DNA of 33,091 nt from Xenophilus azovorans DSM 13620 (GTDB lineage: Bacteria; Pseudomonadota; Gammaproteobacteria; Burkholderiales; Burkholderiaceae_C). Location: assembly GCF_000745855.1 (NCBI RefSeq), contig NZ_JQKD01000050.1, positions 1 to 33,091 on the forward strand. The letters run 5' to 3'. Within the stretch, counting starts at the first letter, position 1, and each line of letters opens with the position of its first letter. The position numbers were made by a program, and so were the translations under genes. The notes under the pieces were generated by a model, which saw only the letters and a list, made by a program, of their open reading frames with translations, did not search any database and had not been told where the DNA came from. This document shows, piece by piece, positions 8,344 through 19,069 of the stretch.

Positions 8344-8416
8344 GGTGTGCGTGTCCTGTGGTCCCGAAAGGGAAAACCCGCGATTTTCTCATGCACCGCG
8401 TCCGTGGCGCCGCGGT

Positions 8417-9337
8417 TCAGGCGTCGGCGAGGAATTCCTCGATCAGGCCTGCCACCCGTCCGGGCTGGTCGTGGTGCAGCATGTGGCCGGCATCTTCCAC
8501 GCGGGCCAGGCGCACGTCGCGCACCGACTGCAGGCGCTGCTGGAATTCCTCCAGCGTGTAGCGCCGCTTCCACCAGCCCGAGAGGCTGTCGTCGCTGGCC
8601 ACCACCGTCAGCACCGGCGCCTCGATCGCGGCGTACAGCGCCAGCATCTCGTCCACGCGGAAGATGTTGGCGTTGACCACCTTGTGTGCCGGGTCGCCGA
8701 GGATGCGCCAGCGTTCGTCGCCGCCCTCCCGGGGCGCGGCGCGCGCCCACTGGCGGGCCAGCCAGTCGGCCTTGTCCTGCGTGAGGCGCGGGTTGGTCTT
8801 CATCAGGCGGCGCGCCACGCCGTCGGCGGCGCCGTAGTCGGCCAGCGCCATCTCGCCGGCGTGCAGGCGCTTGAGCTCGTCGATCCAGCGCCCGTAGCGC
8901 CCGGGAGCCTCGTCGGCGCGGAAGGCGGGCATGCCGAAGCCCTCCAGGTTGACGATGCGGCGCATGCGCTGCGGCCGCACGCCGCCGTAGTGCATGACGA
9001 CGTTGCCGCCCATGCTGTGGCCCACCAGGTCCACCGGCCGGTCACCGGCGTAGTGGTCCAGCAGCCAGTCCAGGTCGGCCAGGTAGTCGGGCATCCAGTA
9101 GTTGTCGACGCCGCCGCCTTCGGTCAGGCCGAAGCCGCGCCAGTCGGGCGCGACGACGAAGCGCTCCTCGCCCAGCGCGTCGACCACGAACTGCCACGAG
9201 GCGCCCACGTCCATCCAGCCGTGCAGCAGCACCAGCGGCGGCCGGGCGGCGGAGGGCTCGCCCCAGGTCAGCACGTGGTAGCGCAGGTTGCGCACGGGGA
9301 CGAACTCGGAGCGGGCAGGGCGGCGGGACTGGTACAT
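8417..9337 (-). CDS. Alpha/beta-hydrolase fold protein
   Basis: 306 residues. Oxyanion-hole segment LLHGWMDVGASW (37-48), nucleophile elbow GHSMGG with Ser108, likely acid Asp249 or Asp250 (VVASDDS) and His285 (DAGHMLHHDQP) form a complete triad. The cap region (about 130-225) is helical. No signal peptide, so probably cytosolic. Such proteins are esterases, lactonases or related hydrolases and the substrate cannot be assigned. It lies upstream of prfB on the same strand with a 73-bp gap, and is divergent from the ABC transporter operon. Confidence 0.9.
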   Translation of the reverse strand: MYQSRRPARSEFVPVRNLRYHVLTWGEPSAARPPLVLLHGWMDVGASWQFVVDALGEERFVVAPDWRGFGLTEGGGVDNYWMPDYLADLDWLLDHYAGDRPVDLVGHSMGGNVVMHYGGVRPQRMRRIVNLEGFGMPAFRADEAPGRYGRWIDELKRLHAGEMALADYGAADGVARRLMKTNPRLTQDKADWLARQWARAAPREGGDERWRILGDPAHKVVNANIFRVDEMLALYAAIEAPVLTVVASDDSLSGWWKRRYTLEEFQQRLQSVRDVRLARVEDAGHMLHHDQPGRVAGLIEEFLADA

Positions 9338-9435
9338 GGGCCGGATGTTAAGGAGTGCCCGCGCGGCAGGGAAAAACCCGCTGCACAGGGCCTGCCGTGC
9401 CGGGTAGCGTCAGGCGGCAAAGGAGACACGATCCC

Positions 9436-10785
9436 ATGCCCATCCGTTCCGCCCGGGCGGCCGCCCGCCGCTTCCGCCCCGTCATCGCCGCCGCCGCGCT
9501 CGCGGCCCTGGGCACGCTGGCCCATGCGGGCACGGTGACCGTCATCACCTCCTTCCCCAAGGATTTGACCGACGCGTACAAGAAGGCCTTCGAGGCCGCG
9601 AACCCCTCGATCAAGATCGAGGTGCTGAACAAGAACACCACCGCGGCCATCGCCTACATCAAGGAATTGCCGGCCGGCCAGCGGCCCGACGTGATGTGGG
9701 CCAGCGCGCCCGACGCCTTCGAGGTGCTGGCACGCGACAAGCTGCTGACCGCCGCGCCCGAGGTCAAGAACCCGCACACGCCCGCCAAGATCGGCAGCTA
9801 CCCCATCAACGATCCCAACGGTCTGTACTACGGCCAGGCGCTGGCGGGCTACGGGATGATGTGGAACACGCGCTACCTGCAGGCCAACAAGCTGCCCGTG
9901 CCCAAGGAATGGAGCGACCTCGCGAAGCCCGAGTACTTCGGCCACGTGGCGATCAGCTCGCCCTCGCGCTCGGGCACCACGCACCTGACGGTGGAAACGC
10001 TGCTGCAGGGCGAGGGCTGGGACAAGGGCTGGACTCAGCTGCTGGAGATCATGGGCAACTGCGCCGCCGTGTCCGACCGCAGCTTCGGCGTGCCCGACGG
10101 CGTGAACAGCGGCCAGTTCGGCATCGGCCTGGTGATCGACTTCTTCGGCCTGTCGGCCAAGTACTCGGGCTTTCCGGTGGAGTTCGCGTACCCCAGCGTC
10201 ACGGCCGTGGTGCCGGCCAACATCGGCCTGGTCACGGGCGGCAAGAACGCCGACGAAGCCAAGAAGTTCATTGCGTACACCCTGTCGGCGCCGGGCCAGC
10301 AGATCCTGATGGAGCCCAAGATCAGCCGCCTGCCCGTGCTGCCCTATGCCGACCTCAAGATCCCGGCCGGCTACCCCGACATCCAGGCCGTGGCCAAGCG
10401 TGCCAAGGTGCAGTTCGACTCCCATCTGTCGGGCGCGCGCTACCAGGTGGTGGTGAGCCTGTTCGACCAGATGGTGACCTTCCGCCTCAAGGAACTGCAG
10501 GCCGCGACCAAGGCCATCCACGACGCGGAAAAGCGCCTGAAGGCCAAGCCCAACGCCCAGGGCAGCGAGTTGCTCAAGCAGGCCCGCGGCTATGCCTATT
10601 CGCCGCTGGTGGGCGGCGACACGGTCAAGGACGAGCAGTTCCTCGCGCTGTTCCGCCAGAACCGGCGTGACGTGGCCGTGTCCAAGCAGCTCACGGGCCA
10701 GGAAGAGCTCTGGGCCTCGAAGGCGCGCGCCAACTACACCAAGGCCACGGAGCTGGCCAACCAGGCCGCGGCGCTGGCCAAGTGA
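9436..10785 (+). CDS. ABC transporter periplasmic substrate-binding protein (iron(III)/phosphonate-type family)
   Basis: 449 residues from the ATG at 9436, which has AAGGAGA at 9419-9425. The signal peptide has basic residues (RSARAAARRFR), a hydrophobic stretch 16-29 and likely cleavage after AHA (29-31). The mature part (VTVITSFPKDLTDAYKKAFEA, then RPDVMWASAPDAFEVL and YGMMWNTRYL) fits the extracellular solute-binding family that serves ferric iron, thiamine, 2-aminoethylphosphonate and some polyamine systems. It is about 100 residues longer than usual because of a helical C-terminal extension (from about 350). The ligand is unknown. First gene of a three-gene operon; its stop overlaps the permease GTG by 4 nt. 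Confidence 0.9.
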   Translation: MPIRSARAAARRFRPVIAAAALAALGTLAHAGTVTVITSFPKDLTDAYKKAFEAANPSIKIEVLNKNTTAAIAYIKELPAGQRPDVMWASAPDAFEVLARDKLLTAAPEVKNPHTPAKIGSYPINDPNGLYYGQALAGYGMMWNTRYLQANKLPVPKEWSDLAKPEYFGHVAISSPSRSGTTHLTVETLLQGEGWDKGWTQLLEIMGNCAAVSDRSFGVPDGVNSGQFGIGLVIDFFGLSAKYSGFPVEFAYPSVTAVVPANIGLVTGGKNADEAKKFIAYTLSAPGQQILMEPKISRLPVLPYADLKIPAGYPDIQAVAKRAKVQFDSHLSGARYQVVVSLFDQMVTFRLKELQAATKAIHDAEKRLKAKPNAQGSELLKQARGYAYSPLVGGDTVKDEQFLALFRQNRRDVAVSKQLTGQEELWASKARANYTKATELANQAAALAK

Positions 10786-12487
10786 GCGCGGCTGCCGCGG
10801 CGCGCGCCGACCGCCGGGGCCCGGGCTGGGGCGCCTGGGCGGTGGCCGGCGCGGTGCTGGCCTTCCTGCTGGTCTTCCTGCTCGTGCCGGTGGGGCTGGT
10901 GGTCTACACCGCCTTCGTCGACGGCTCGGGCGGCTTCACGCTCGGGCACTTCGGCAACTTCTTCGGCCAGAGCCTGTTCACCGAGGCCTTCCTCAACAGC
11001 CTGGCCGTCGCGCTGGCCAGCGTGGTCGTCGCCTCGCTGATCGCGGTGCCGCTGGCCTACCTCACGGTGCGCTTCGAATTCCGGGGCGCGCTCCTGATCC
11101 AGACCCTGGGCGTGCTGCCGCTGGTGATGCCGCCCTTCGTCGGCGCGGTGGCGCTGCAGCTCATCTTCGGGCGCAACGGCAGCGTCAACCTGCTGCTGGA
11201 CGAGTGGTTCGGCTTCAAGGTGCCGATCATGGACGGGCTGGTGGGCGTGACCTTCGTGGAAAGCATCCACTACTTCCCCTTCATCCTGCTCAACCTGGTG
11301 GCGGCGATGCGCAACATCGACGGGGCGATGGAGGAGTCCGCGCAGAACCTGGGTGCGCGGGGCTTCCGCCTGTTCCGCCGCATCATCTTCCCGCTGGCGA
11401 TGCCCGGCTTCCTGGCCGGCGCGGCGCTGGTGTTCGTCAAGGTCTTCGACGACCTGGGCACGCCGCTGGTGATGGGCGTGACCAACATGCTGGCGCCGCA
11501 GGCCTACTTGCGCATCACCTCGGTGGGCATCGACGACCCGATGGGCTACGTCATCAGCGTGTTGATGATCGGCTTCTCGATCCTGGCGCTGTGGCTGGCC
11601 GCGCGCATGACGGCCGGCCGCGACTACGCCACGCTGCAGAAGGGCGGCGGCAGCCTGCAGCGCCGCCGCCTCACGGGCGCCCAGGCGGTGCTGGCCTACG
11701 GCTGGATCGCGCTGGTGCTGCTGGTCGTGCTGGCGCCGCACATCGCCATCCTGCTGATGTCCTTCGCGCAGGTGTGGAGCTTCTCGGTGCTGCCCGACGC
11801 CTACACGCTGGATCACTACGCCACCGTCTTCACCGAGGCCAGGCCGATGATCGGCAACACGCTGCTGTACTGCGTGCTGGCGGCCGGGCTGGACGTGCTG
11901 ATCGGCACCGCCATCGCCTGGCTGATCCTGCGCACCACGATCCCGGCGCGGCGCTGGCTCGATTCGCTCGCCTCGATCGCGCTGGCGATCCCGGGACTGG
12001 TGCTGGCCATCGGCTACCTGCGGCTGTTCCGCGGGGTGGACCTGCCCTTCACCGACACGCCCGTCATCACGAGCTGGGTGCTGATCATGCTGGCCTACGC
12101 GGTGCGGCGGCTGCCCTACGCGCTGCGCGCCTGCATGGCCGCGCTGCAGCAGGTGCACGTGTCGCTGGAGGAGGCGGCGCAGAGCCTGGGCGCCACGCGC
12201 TGGCGCACGGCGCGCCGCGTCATGGTGCCGCTGATGGCCGGCGGCATCCTGGCGGGCTTCGTCACCAGCTTCATCACGGCGGCGGTGGAGCTGTCGGCCA
12301 CCATCCTGCTCACCTCGGCCGAGAGCCAGGCGCCGATGAGCTACGGCATCTACCTGTACATGCAGAGCGCCGCCGGCCGCGGGCCGGGCGCGGCGCTGGG
12401 CGTGCTGGCCGTGGTGGTCGTGGCGCTGGGCACCTGGGCTTCGCACCGCTTCGCGGAGAGAACGCGGGCACCGGAAAGGGAATCGTC

Positions 12488-12491
<4 letters not shown>
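10782..12491 (+). CDS. ABC transporter permease, two fused membrane domains (FbpB/SfuB-like)
   Basis: 569 residues. The GTG start at 10782 overlaps the stop of the binding-protein gene (GTGA). It has about 12 membrane helices in two homologous halves, each with the cytoplasmic EAA loop that contacts the ATPase: EESAQNLGARG...FPLAMPG at about 184-209 and EEAAQSLGATRW...VPLMAGG at about 463-488. This fused layout is typical of the ferric-iron type importers and related phosphonate importers. It forms the inner-membrane channel of the importer made with its neighbours. The ATGA overlap with the next gene shows strong coupling. Confidence 0.93.
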
Positions 12492-13585
<1,094 letters not shown>

Positions 13586-13633
13586 TCCGCCGGCGCGCGC
13601 AAGGCAGGCAGGGGCGGCGGTAGCATCCGCCCC

Positions 13634-14701
13634 ATGAATCTCCCCCAAGTCACCCTTGGCCGCAGCGACCTGCGCGTCACGCCCATCTGCCTGGGCACCA
13701 TGACCTTCGGCGAGCAGGTGGACGAGCCCACCGCCCACGCCATCCTCAGCCGCTCGCTGGAGCGCGGCGTCGACTTCATCGACACGGCCGAGATGTACGC
13801 CGTGCCCGCGCGCAAGGAAACCTGCGGCGCCACCGAGGCCATCATCGGCAACTGGTTCAAGGCCAACCCCGGCGCACGGCGCAAGCTCACGCTGGCCACC
13901 AAGGTGGCCGGCCCCTCGCGCGGCATGCCCTGGGTGCGGGAGGGCCTGGGGATGACGGCCGCCGACATCGCCGCCTCGTGCGAGGGCAGCCTGCGCCGCC
14001 TGCAGACGGACGTGATCGACCTCTACCAGATCCACTGGCCCGAGCGCCACGTGCCGGCCTTCGGCAACATCCACTACGACCCGGCCAAGGAGAAGTCGCA
14101 GACCTCCATCCACGAGCAGCTGGAGGCGCTGGCCGCGCTGGTGAAGGCCGGCAAGGTGCGCTACATCGGCCTGTCGAACGAGACGCCCTACGGCGTGCAC
14201 GAGTTCGTGCGGCTGGCGGAGCAGCACGGCCTGCCGCGCGTGGCCACGGTGCAGAACGTCTACTGCCTGATCAGCCGCGCGCTGGAGAACGGCCTGGACG
14301 AGACGATGCACCGCCTCGACGTGTCGCTGCTGGTCTATTCGCCCCTGGGCTTCGGCCTGCTGACGGGCAAGTACGACGCCGGCGGCACCGAAGGACCGGA
14401 GGCGCCGAAGGGCGCGCGCATCTCCAGCTATGAGTCGGTGCGCAAGCAGCGCTGGGGCCGACCGGACGCGCTGGCCGCGGCGCGCCGCTACAACCAGCTC
14501 GCCCGCGAGCACGGCCTGACGCCGACGCGGATGGCGCTGGCCTTCTGCTACACCAAGTGGCAGGTCGCCAGCACCATCATCGGCGTGACCTCGCTGGCGC
14601 AGCTCGACGAGAACCTGGACGCGTGGGGCACCACGCTCTCACCCGAGCTGCTGGCCGAGATCGATGCCATCCGCTGGGAGATGCGCGACCCCGCCGCCTG
14701 A
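13634..14701 (+). CDS. Aldo-keto reductase, Tas-like
   Basis: 355 residues. The tetrad Asp50, Tyr55, Lys90 and His134 (FIDTAEMY, LATKVAG, YQIHWPER) is complete. It resembles E. coli Tas, an NADP(H)-dependent reductase, in its long insert after TAEMY and in length. The natural substrate is unknown; these enzymes reduce aldehydes and ketones. A TAGCAT hexamer (13621-13626) a few bases before the ATG could be a -10 box with a very short leader. The next gene begins 5 bp after its stop, so the two are probably co-transcribed. Confidence 0.94.
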   Translation: MNLPQVTLGRSDLRVTPICLGTMTFGEQVDEPTAHAILSRSLERGVDFIDTAEMYAVPARKETCGATEAIIGNWFKANPGARRKLTLATKVAGPSRGMPWVREGLGMTAADIAASCEGSLRRLQTDVIDLYQIHWPERHVPAFGNIHYDPAKEKSQTSIHEQLEALAALVKAGKVRYIGLSNETPYGVHEFVRLAEQHGLPRVATVQNVYCLISRALENGLDETMHRLDVSLLVYSPLGFGLLTGKYDAGGTEGPEAPKGARISSYESVRKQRWGRPDALAAARRYNQLAREHGLTPTRMALAFCYTKWQVASTIIGVTSLAQLDENLDAWGTTLSPELLAEIDAIRWEMRDPAA

Positions 14702-14706
14702 CGCCG

Positions 14707-15210
14707 ATGGCGAAGAAGGACAAGGCCCACGTCAGCGAGACGCCCGCCACCGCGGTGCTGAAGGCGGCCGGCGTCGCCTTCACCGAGCACCCCTACGAGT
14801 ACCTGGAACACGGCGGCGCGCAGCACAGCGCGCAGGTGCTGGGCCTGGACCCGTTCGCCGTGGTCAAGACGCTGGTGATGCAGGACCAGGATGCGAAGCC
14901 GCTCGTCGTGCTGATGCACGGCAACCGCACCGTCTCGACCAAGAACCTGGCGCGCCAGATCGGCGCCAAGTCGGTCGAGCCCTGCCGGCCCGAGGTGGCG
15001 CAGCGCCACTCCGGCTACCAGGTGGGCGGCACCTCGCCCTTCGGCACGCGGCGCACGATGCCGGTGTACATCGAGTCCACCATCCTCGAGCTGCCGCGCA
15101 TCGCCATCAACGGCGGCCGGCGCGGCTACCTGGTGGGCATCGCGCCGCAGGTGTGCGTGCAGCTGCTCGGCGCCAGGCCGGTGCAGTGCGCGCTGGCGAT
15201 GGAATCATGA
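14707..15210 (+). CDS. ybaK: YbaK/EbsC-type Cys-tRNA(Pro)/Cys-tRNA(Cys) deacylase
   Basis: 167 residues from the ATG at 14707. The sequence follows the YbaK family throughout: ETPATAVLKAAGVAFTEHPYEY, then PFAVVKTLVMQ, the KNLARQIGAKSVEPCRPEVAQRHSGYQVGGTSPFG block, and ELPRIAINGGRRGYLVGI. The conserved lysine in VVKTLV and the GG.SPFG loop form the active site of this hydrolase, which removes cysteine wrongly attached to tRNA(Pro). It lies 5 bp after the aldo-keto reductase and its TGA overlaps the next ATG (ATGA). Confidence 0.94.
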   Translation: MAKKDKAHVSETPATAVLKAAGVAFTEHPYEYLEHGGAQHSAQVLGLDPFAVVKTLVMQDQDAKPLVVLMHGNRTVSTKNLARQIGAKSVEPCRPEVAQRHSGYQVGGTSPFGTRRTMPVYIESTILELPRIAINGGRRGYLVGIAPQVCVQLLGARPVQCALAMES

Positions 15211-16793
15211 TCCGGCTGCTGCGCCCGCGCCTCGCGCTCGCCTGGCTGGCCTGCGCGGCCGGCCTGCTGGCCGGCTGCTCGCTGCCGCCGCTGGAAGGGC
15301 GCAGCGCCTCGCAGGCGCTGCCGGCCGCCGAGGCCCGCGAGACGCCGCTGGGCCGGGCGATCGAGCCGCTGGCGCAGCAGCATCCCGGCCAGGCCGGCAT
15401 CCACCCGCTGACCGATCCGCGCGAGGCCTTCGCTGCGCGCGTGCAACTGGCCCGGCAGGCGCAGCGCACGCTGGACGTGCAATACTACATCTGGCGCGGC
15501 GACACCACCGGCATGCTGCTGCTGGAGGCGCTGCGCGCCGCCGCCGACCGCGGCGTGCGCGTGCGCCTGCTGCTCGACGACAACGGCATCGCCGGCCTGG
15601 ACGCCGAACTGGCCGCGCTGGACGCGCATCCGCAGGTCGAGGTGCGCCTGTTCAACCCCTTCGCCTTCCGCGCCTTCAAGCCGCTGGGCTACGTGACGGA
15701 CTTCGCCCGCGCCAACCGGCGCATGCACAACAAGAGCTTCACCGCCGACGGCACCGCCACCGTGATCGGCGGGCGCAACGTGGGCGACGAGTACTTCGGC
15801 GCCACCGACGGCGTCCTCTTCGCCGACCTCGACGTGCTGGCGGTGGGGCCGGTGGCGCAGGCGGTGTCGGCCTCCTTCGATGGCTACTGGGCCAGCGGCT
15901 CGTCGTATCCCATCGCCGCGCTGGTGGGCGAGCCCTCGGCGAAGGCGCTGGCCGAGGCCGAGGGCCGCGCGGCACTGGCGCAGCGTTCGCCCGCCGCCGC
16001 GGCCTACAAGGAGGCGGTGCAGCGGCTGCCCTTCGCGCAGCAGCTCGTCGAAGGCCGCCTGCCGCTGGTCTGGGCGCCGACCCAGCTCGTGGCGGACGAT
16101 CCGGCCAAGGGCCTGGCGCGCGCCGGGCGCGAGCAACTGCTGATCCACCACATGGCCGAGGCCGTCGGCGAGCCCGCGCGCTCGCTGGACCTGGTGTCGC
16201 CGTACTTCGTGCCCACCGACCAGGGCGCCGACTACTTCGCCGCGCTGGCGAAGCGCGGCGTGCGCGTGCGCATCCTCACCAACTCGATGGCGGCCACGGA
16301 CGTGCTGGCCGTGCATTCGGGCTACGCGCGGCACCGGCAGCGGCTGCTGGAGGCCGGTGTGGTGCTCTACGAACTCAAGCCCGATCCCGCGGGCGATTCG
16401 CCGGCCGGCGCGCCCGCCGAGGCGGGCCGCAGGGAAGGGCGGGGCCTGCTCGGCAGCTCCGGCTCCAGCCTGCATGCCAAGACCTTCGGCGTGGACGGGC
16501 GGCGGGTGTTCGTCGGCTCCTTCAACTTCGACCCGCGCTCGGCGCGGCTGAACACCGAGCTGGGCCTGGTCATCGACAGCCCGCTGCTGGCGCAGCAGAT
16601 GGAGCGCGTGTTCTCCGAGCGGCTGCCCGCCAGCAGCTGGCAGGTGCGGCGCGACCCGGACGCCGGCACGCTGCGCTGGATCGACGCGGCGCAGCAGCCG
16701 CCCGCCGAGTTCGTCTCGGAACCGCTCACCCGCGGGTGGCAGCGCCTGGCCGTGATGCTGCTGTCGCTGCTGCCCATCGAGTGGATGCTGTGA
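15207..16793 (+). CDS. Phospholipase D / cardiolipin synthase-like lipoprotein (ClsC-type)
   Basis: 528 residues; the start at 15207 overlaps the ybaK stop by 4 nt. The N-terminus has a short hydrophobic signal ending in the lipobox LLAGC (Cys near residue 24), so it is probably lipid-anchored. Two HKD motifs are present: HNKSFTADG with His174 and [10 protein letters not shown] with His423, each followed by the usual Gly-Gly/Gly-Ser and Asn ([15 protein letters not shown]). It resembles E. coli ClsC/YmdC, which makes cardiolipin from phosphatidylglycerol and phosphatidylethanolamine, although that protein is not typically described as a lipoprotein. A transphosphatidylase or phospholipase role in the envelope is likely. 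The following plsY is another phospholipid gene. Confidence 0.93.
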   Translation: MIRLLRPRLALAWLACAAGLLAGCSLPPLEGRSASQALPAAEARETPLGRAIEPLAQQHPGQAGIHPLTDPREAFAARVQLARQAQRTLDVQYYIWRGDTTGMLLLEALRAAADRGVRVRLLLDDNGIAGLDAELAALDAHPQVEVRLFNPFAFRAFKPLGYVTDFARANRRMHNKSFTADGTATVIGGRNVGDEYFGATDGVLFADLDVLAVGPVAQAVSASFDGYWASGSSYPIAALVGEPSAKALAEAEGRAALAQRSPAAAAYKEAVQRLPFAQQLVEGRLPLVWAPTQLVADDPAKGLARAGREQLLIHHMAEAVGEPARSLDLVSPYFVPTDQGADYFAALAKRGVRVRILTNSMAATDVLAVHSGYARHRQRLLEAGVVLYELKPDPAGDSPAGAPAEAGRREGRGLLGSSGSSLHAKTFGVDGRRVFVGSFNFDPRSARLNTELGLVIDSPLLAQQMERVFSERLPASSWQVRRDPDAGTLRWIDAAQQPPAEFVSEPLTRGWQRLAVMLLSLLPIEWML

Positions 16794-16815
16794 CGGCGCG
16801 CAGGAGGGCCGCTGG

Positions 16816-16821
16816 CACAAT
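16816..16821 (+). promoter_or_regulatory. Possible -10 box for plsY
   Basis: GGCACAAT ends 21 nt before the plsY start. The same ACAAT pattern precedes murB and folC. No good -35 is visible, and this assignment is by pattern only. Confidence 0.35.
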
Positions 16822-16842
16822 GCCGCAGCCCTTCCCGGAGAC

Positions 16843-17499
16843 ATGCTGTTGAATCTGCCCGCCCTCGTCGCCATCGTGGCCGCCTATCTCGTCGGTTCGC
16901 TGTCCTTCGCCGTCATCGTCAGCCGCCTGCTCGGCATGGACGACCCGCGCAGCTACGGCAGCGGCAACCCGGGTGCGACCAACGTGCTGCGCTCCGGCCG
17001 CAAGGGCGCCGCGCTGGCCACGCTGGTGCTGGATGCGGTCAAGGGCTGGCTGCCGGTGTGGGCCGTCCACCAGTGGGGCGGCGCGTGGGGGCTGGGCGAG
17101 GGCACGGCCGCGCTGGCCGGCCTGGCCGCCTTCCTGGGCCACCTGTACCCGGTGTTCTTCGGCTTCCAGGGCGGCAAGGGCGTGGCGACGGCGGCCGGCG
17201 TGCTGTTCGGCATCGACTGGCTGCTGGGCCTGGCCACGGGCGCGACCTGGCTGATCATCGCCTTCTTCTTCCGCTATTCGTCGCTGGCCTCGCTGGTGGC
17301 GGCCTTCTTCGCGCCGGCCTACTACCTGCTGGGCGGGCAGATCGCCTGGCCCATGCGCCGCACGGTGCTGGCGGCGCTCATCGTCATGAGCCTGCTGCTG
17401 GCCTGGCGCCACCGAGAGAACATCCGGCGGCTCCTGGCCGGCACCGAATCGAAGATCGGCAGCAAGGCCAAGGCGCCCGCGGCCGACAAGACACCCTGA
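16843..17499 (+). CDS. plsY: Glycerol-3-phosphate acyltransferase PlsY
   Basis: 218 residues with about five membrane helices. The family motifs are clear: [16 protein letters not shown] (motif 1), [15 protein letters not shown] (motif 2) and [13 protein letters not shown] (motif 3). PlsY transfers an acyl group from acyl-phosphate to glycerol-3-phosphate, the first step of membrane phospholipid synthesis, in the inner membrane. A GGAG precedes the ATG at 16843. The Lys/Ala-rich C-terminal tail ([10 protein letters not shown]) is a slight extension. The Rid-family gene follows 13 bp after its stop. Confidence 0.97.
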   Translation: MLLNLPALVAIVAAYLVGSLSFAVIVSRLLGMDDPRSYGSGNPGATNVLRSGRKGAALATLVLDAVKGWLPVWAVHQWGGAWGLGEGTAALAGLAAFLGHLYPVFFGFQGGKGVATAAGVLFGIDWLLGLATGATWLIIAFFFRYSSLASLVAAFFAPAYYLLGGQIAWPMRRTVLAALIVMSLLLAWRHRENIRRLLAGTESKIGSKAKAPAADKTP

Positions 17500-17512
17500 A
17501 AGGACACCCGCC

Positions 17513-17866
17513 ATGCCCCAGCTCACCCGCTTCCACGTCGGCCCCCGTCTGTCGGAGATGGCCGTGCACAACGGCACCGTCTACCTCGCCGGCCAGGTGC
17601 CCGACGACACCACGCAGGACATCCGCGGCCAGGCCGCGCAGGTGCTGGCGATGGTCGACAAGCTGCTGGCCGAGGCCGGCACCGACAAGTCGCGCATCCT
17701 GATGACGCAGATCTTCCTGACCGACATCAGCGAGATCGCCGCGATGAACGAGGTGTGGGACGCCTGGATCCCCGCCGGCCACACGCCGCCGCGCGCCACC
17801 GTGCAGGCGGCGCTGGCCAATCCGGCCTACAAGATCGAGATCGTGGTCACGGCCGCGCTGCCGTGA
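17513..17866 (+). CDS. Rid (YjgF/YER057c/UK114) family protein
   Basis: 117 residues, normal for the family. It shows the conserved NGTVYLAGQVPDD strand, the TQIFLTDI segment and the PPRATVQAAL block with the arginine that binds carboxylates in RidA. In E. coli RidA, as I recall it, the end reads KIEIEAIA with a second functional glutamate; here it reads KIEIVVTA. This may be a non-archetypal Rid subfamily rather than a true RidA 2-iminobutanoate deaminase. It is likely co-transcribed with plsY and converges on the protease gene with only 3 bp between stops. Confidence 0.9.
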   Translation: MPQLTRFHVGPRLSEMAVHNGTVYLAGQVPDDTTQDIRGQAAQVLAMVDKLLAEAGTDKSRILMTQIFLTDISEIAAMNEVWDAWIPAGHTPPRATVQAALANPAYKIEIVVTAALP

Positions 17867-17869
17867 GGA

Positions 17870-18511
17870 TCAGAAGCGCTTTTCCAGCACCATCTGGTCG
17901 GCGTCGCGCCGCATCGAGAAGCGGCCGATGAAGCTGTTGCCCAGCAGCACGAAGGGCATCGACTGGGGCGAGACCACGGCGTCCACGTCGTAGACCTCCA
18001 CGTCGCCCACGCGCACCGACGAGAGCTTGATGCGGTGCCCCACCGCCACGCCGTTGGCCGTGTTGATCTGCACCGGCTGGCCCTTGCTGTAGTCCAGCCC
18101 GATGCGCTGCGCGTCGGCCGCCGACAGGGCCACCGCGGTGGCGCCCGTGTCGAGCATGAAGTTCACCGTGCGGCCGTTGATCGTGCCCTGCGTCATGAAG
18201 TGGCCGCGGCCGTCCACCGGCAGCACGATGCGCGTGCCGCCCGCGCTGCGCGGCGCACCGCCGATGCTCACCGGCTGGTCCATGCGCAGCACCAGGCGCT
18301 GGCCGCCGGATTCCACCGTCGCCTGGCCGCCCTGCAGGCTCACCAGGCGCACGCCCTGCACCGTCTCGCCGGGGGCCACGGTGCGCGGCGCGCCGCCGTC
18401 GACGACGAGGATCGCCCGGCTGCCGATGGTGCCGGTGAGCATCACCGACTGGGCCTGCGCGGCCAGGCTGGCCGCCAGCAGGGCGAGGGCGGCGAACGGC
18501 GGCTTCATCAT
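17870..18511 (-). CDS. Secreted retropepsin-like aspartic protease (TIGR02281-type)
   Basis: 213 residues. The signal peptide (MMKPPFAALALLAASLAAQAQ) suggests export, with cleavage after AQA. The C-terminal half is a clan AA retropepsin-like domain with the catalytic DTGA at 121-124 (NFMLDTGATAVALS), the IKLSSVRVGDVEVYDVDAVV strand and FVLLGNSFIGRF. Single-domain enzymes of this type act as dimers. The N-terminal half has beta-rich repeats (VDGGAPRTVAPGETVQGV) of unknown role. The substrate is unknown. It lies 7 bp downstream of yajQ on the same strand. Confidence 0.9.
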   Translation of the reverse strand: MMKPPFAALALLAASLAAQAQSVMLTGTIGSRAILVVDGGAPRTVAPGETVQGVRLVSLQGGQATVESGGQRLVLRMDQPVSIGGAPRSAGGTRIVLPVDGRGHFMTQGTINGRTVNFMLDTGATAVALSAADAQRIGLDYSKGQPVQINTANGVAVGHRIKLSSVRVGDVEVYDVDAVVSPQSMPFVLLGNSFIGRFSMRRDADQMVLEKRF

Positions 18512-18518
18512 CGGCGCG

Positions 18519-19004
18519 TCAGTCCCGGAAGTTGTTGAACGACAGCGGCAGGTCCGCCATGTCCTTGCGGATCAGTGCCATCGCGGCCTGCAGGTCGTCC
18601 TTCTTGGCGCCGGTCACGCGCACCGCATCGCCCTGGATGGCGGCCTGCACCTTGAGCTTGCTGTCCTTGAGCAGGCGCTGGATCTTCTTGCCGTCCTCGG
18701 TGGAGATGCCGCTGCGCACGGTGATCACCTGCCTGACCTTGTCGCCGCCGATCTTCTGCACGCTGCCTTTGTCGAGGAAGCGCACGTCCACGCTGCGCTT
18801 GGTCAGCTTGCCGCGCAGGATGTCCTCCACCTGCGCGAGCTGGAACTCGGCGTCGCCGGTGAGGGTGATCTCCTTGTCCTTGAGCTCGATGGCGGCGGCC
18901 GTGCCCTTGAAGTCGAAGCGGGTGCCGATCTCCTTGGCAGCGTTGTCCACGGCGTTGCGCACCTCCACCAGATTGGGTTCGCACACGGTGTCGAAGGAAG
19001 GCAT
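18519..19004 (-). CDS. yajQ: YajQ family nucleotide-binding protein
   Basis: 161 residues, the usual length. The family start [22 protein letters not shown] and the [25 protein letters not shown] and end block [13 protein letters not shown] all match YajQ. Members bind RNA or nucleotides, and in Xanthomonas one is reported as a cyclic-di-GMP effector; the role here is not proven. GGAGATC precedes the ATG. Divergent from murB with a 65-bp gap. Confidence 0.96.
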   Translation of the reverse strand: MPSFDTVCEPNLVEVRNAVDNAAKEIGTRFDFKGTAAAIELKDKEITLTGDAEFQLAQVEDILRGKLTKRSVDVRFLDKGSVQKIGGDKVRQVITVRSGISTEDGKKIQRLLKDSKLKVQAAIQGDAVRVTGAKKDDLQAAMALIRKDMADLPLSFNNFRD

Positions 19005-19029
19005 GGGCGGGATCTCCTGAAGCGTCGGT

Positions 19030-19069
19030 GCGCCCTCTGGCGACAGGGCGCGGGTGCGACAATTCTCCC
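19030..19069 (+). promoter_or_regulatory. murB upstream region: -10 box adjacent to the start, with an inverted repeat
   Basis: GACAAT (19058-19063) ends 6 bases before the murB ATG, so transcription would begin at or next to the start codon and no Shine-Dalgarno sequence is present. An inverted repeat GCGCCCT-8 nt-AGGGCGC (19030-19051) sits just upstream, in the gap shared with the divergent yajQ. Its role is unknown. Confidence 0.45.

Noticed and set aside
15126-16874. 582-codon minus-strand frame opposite the phospholipase D gene
   Set aside because: Same GC-driven antisense artefact; the plus strand has both HKD motifs.
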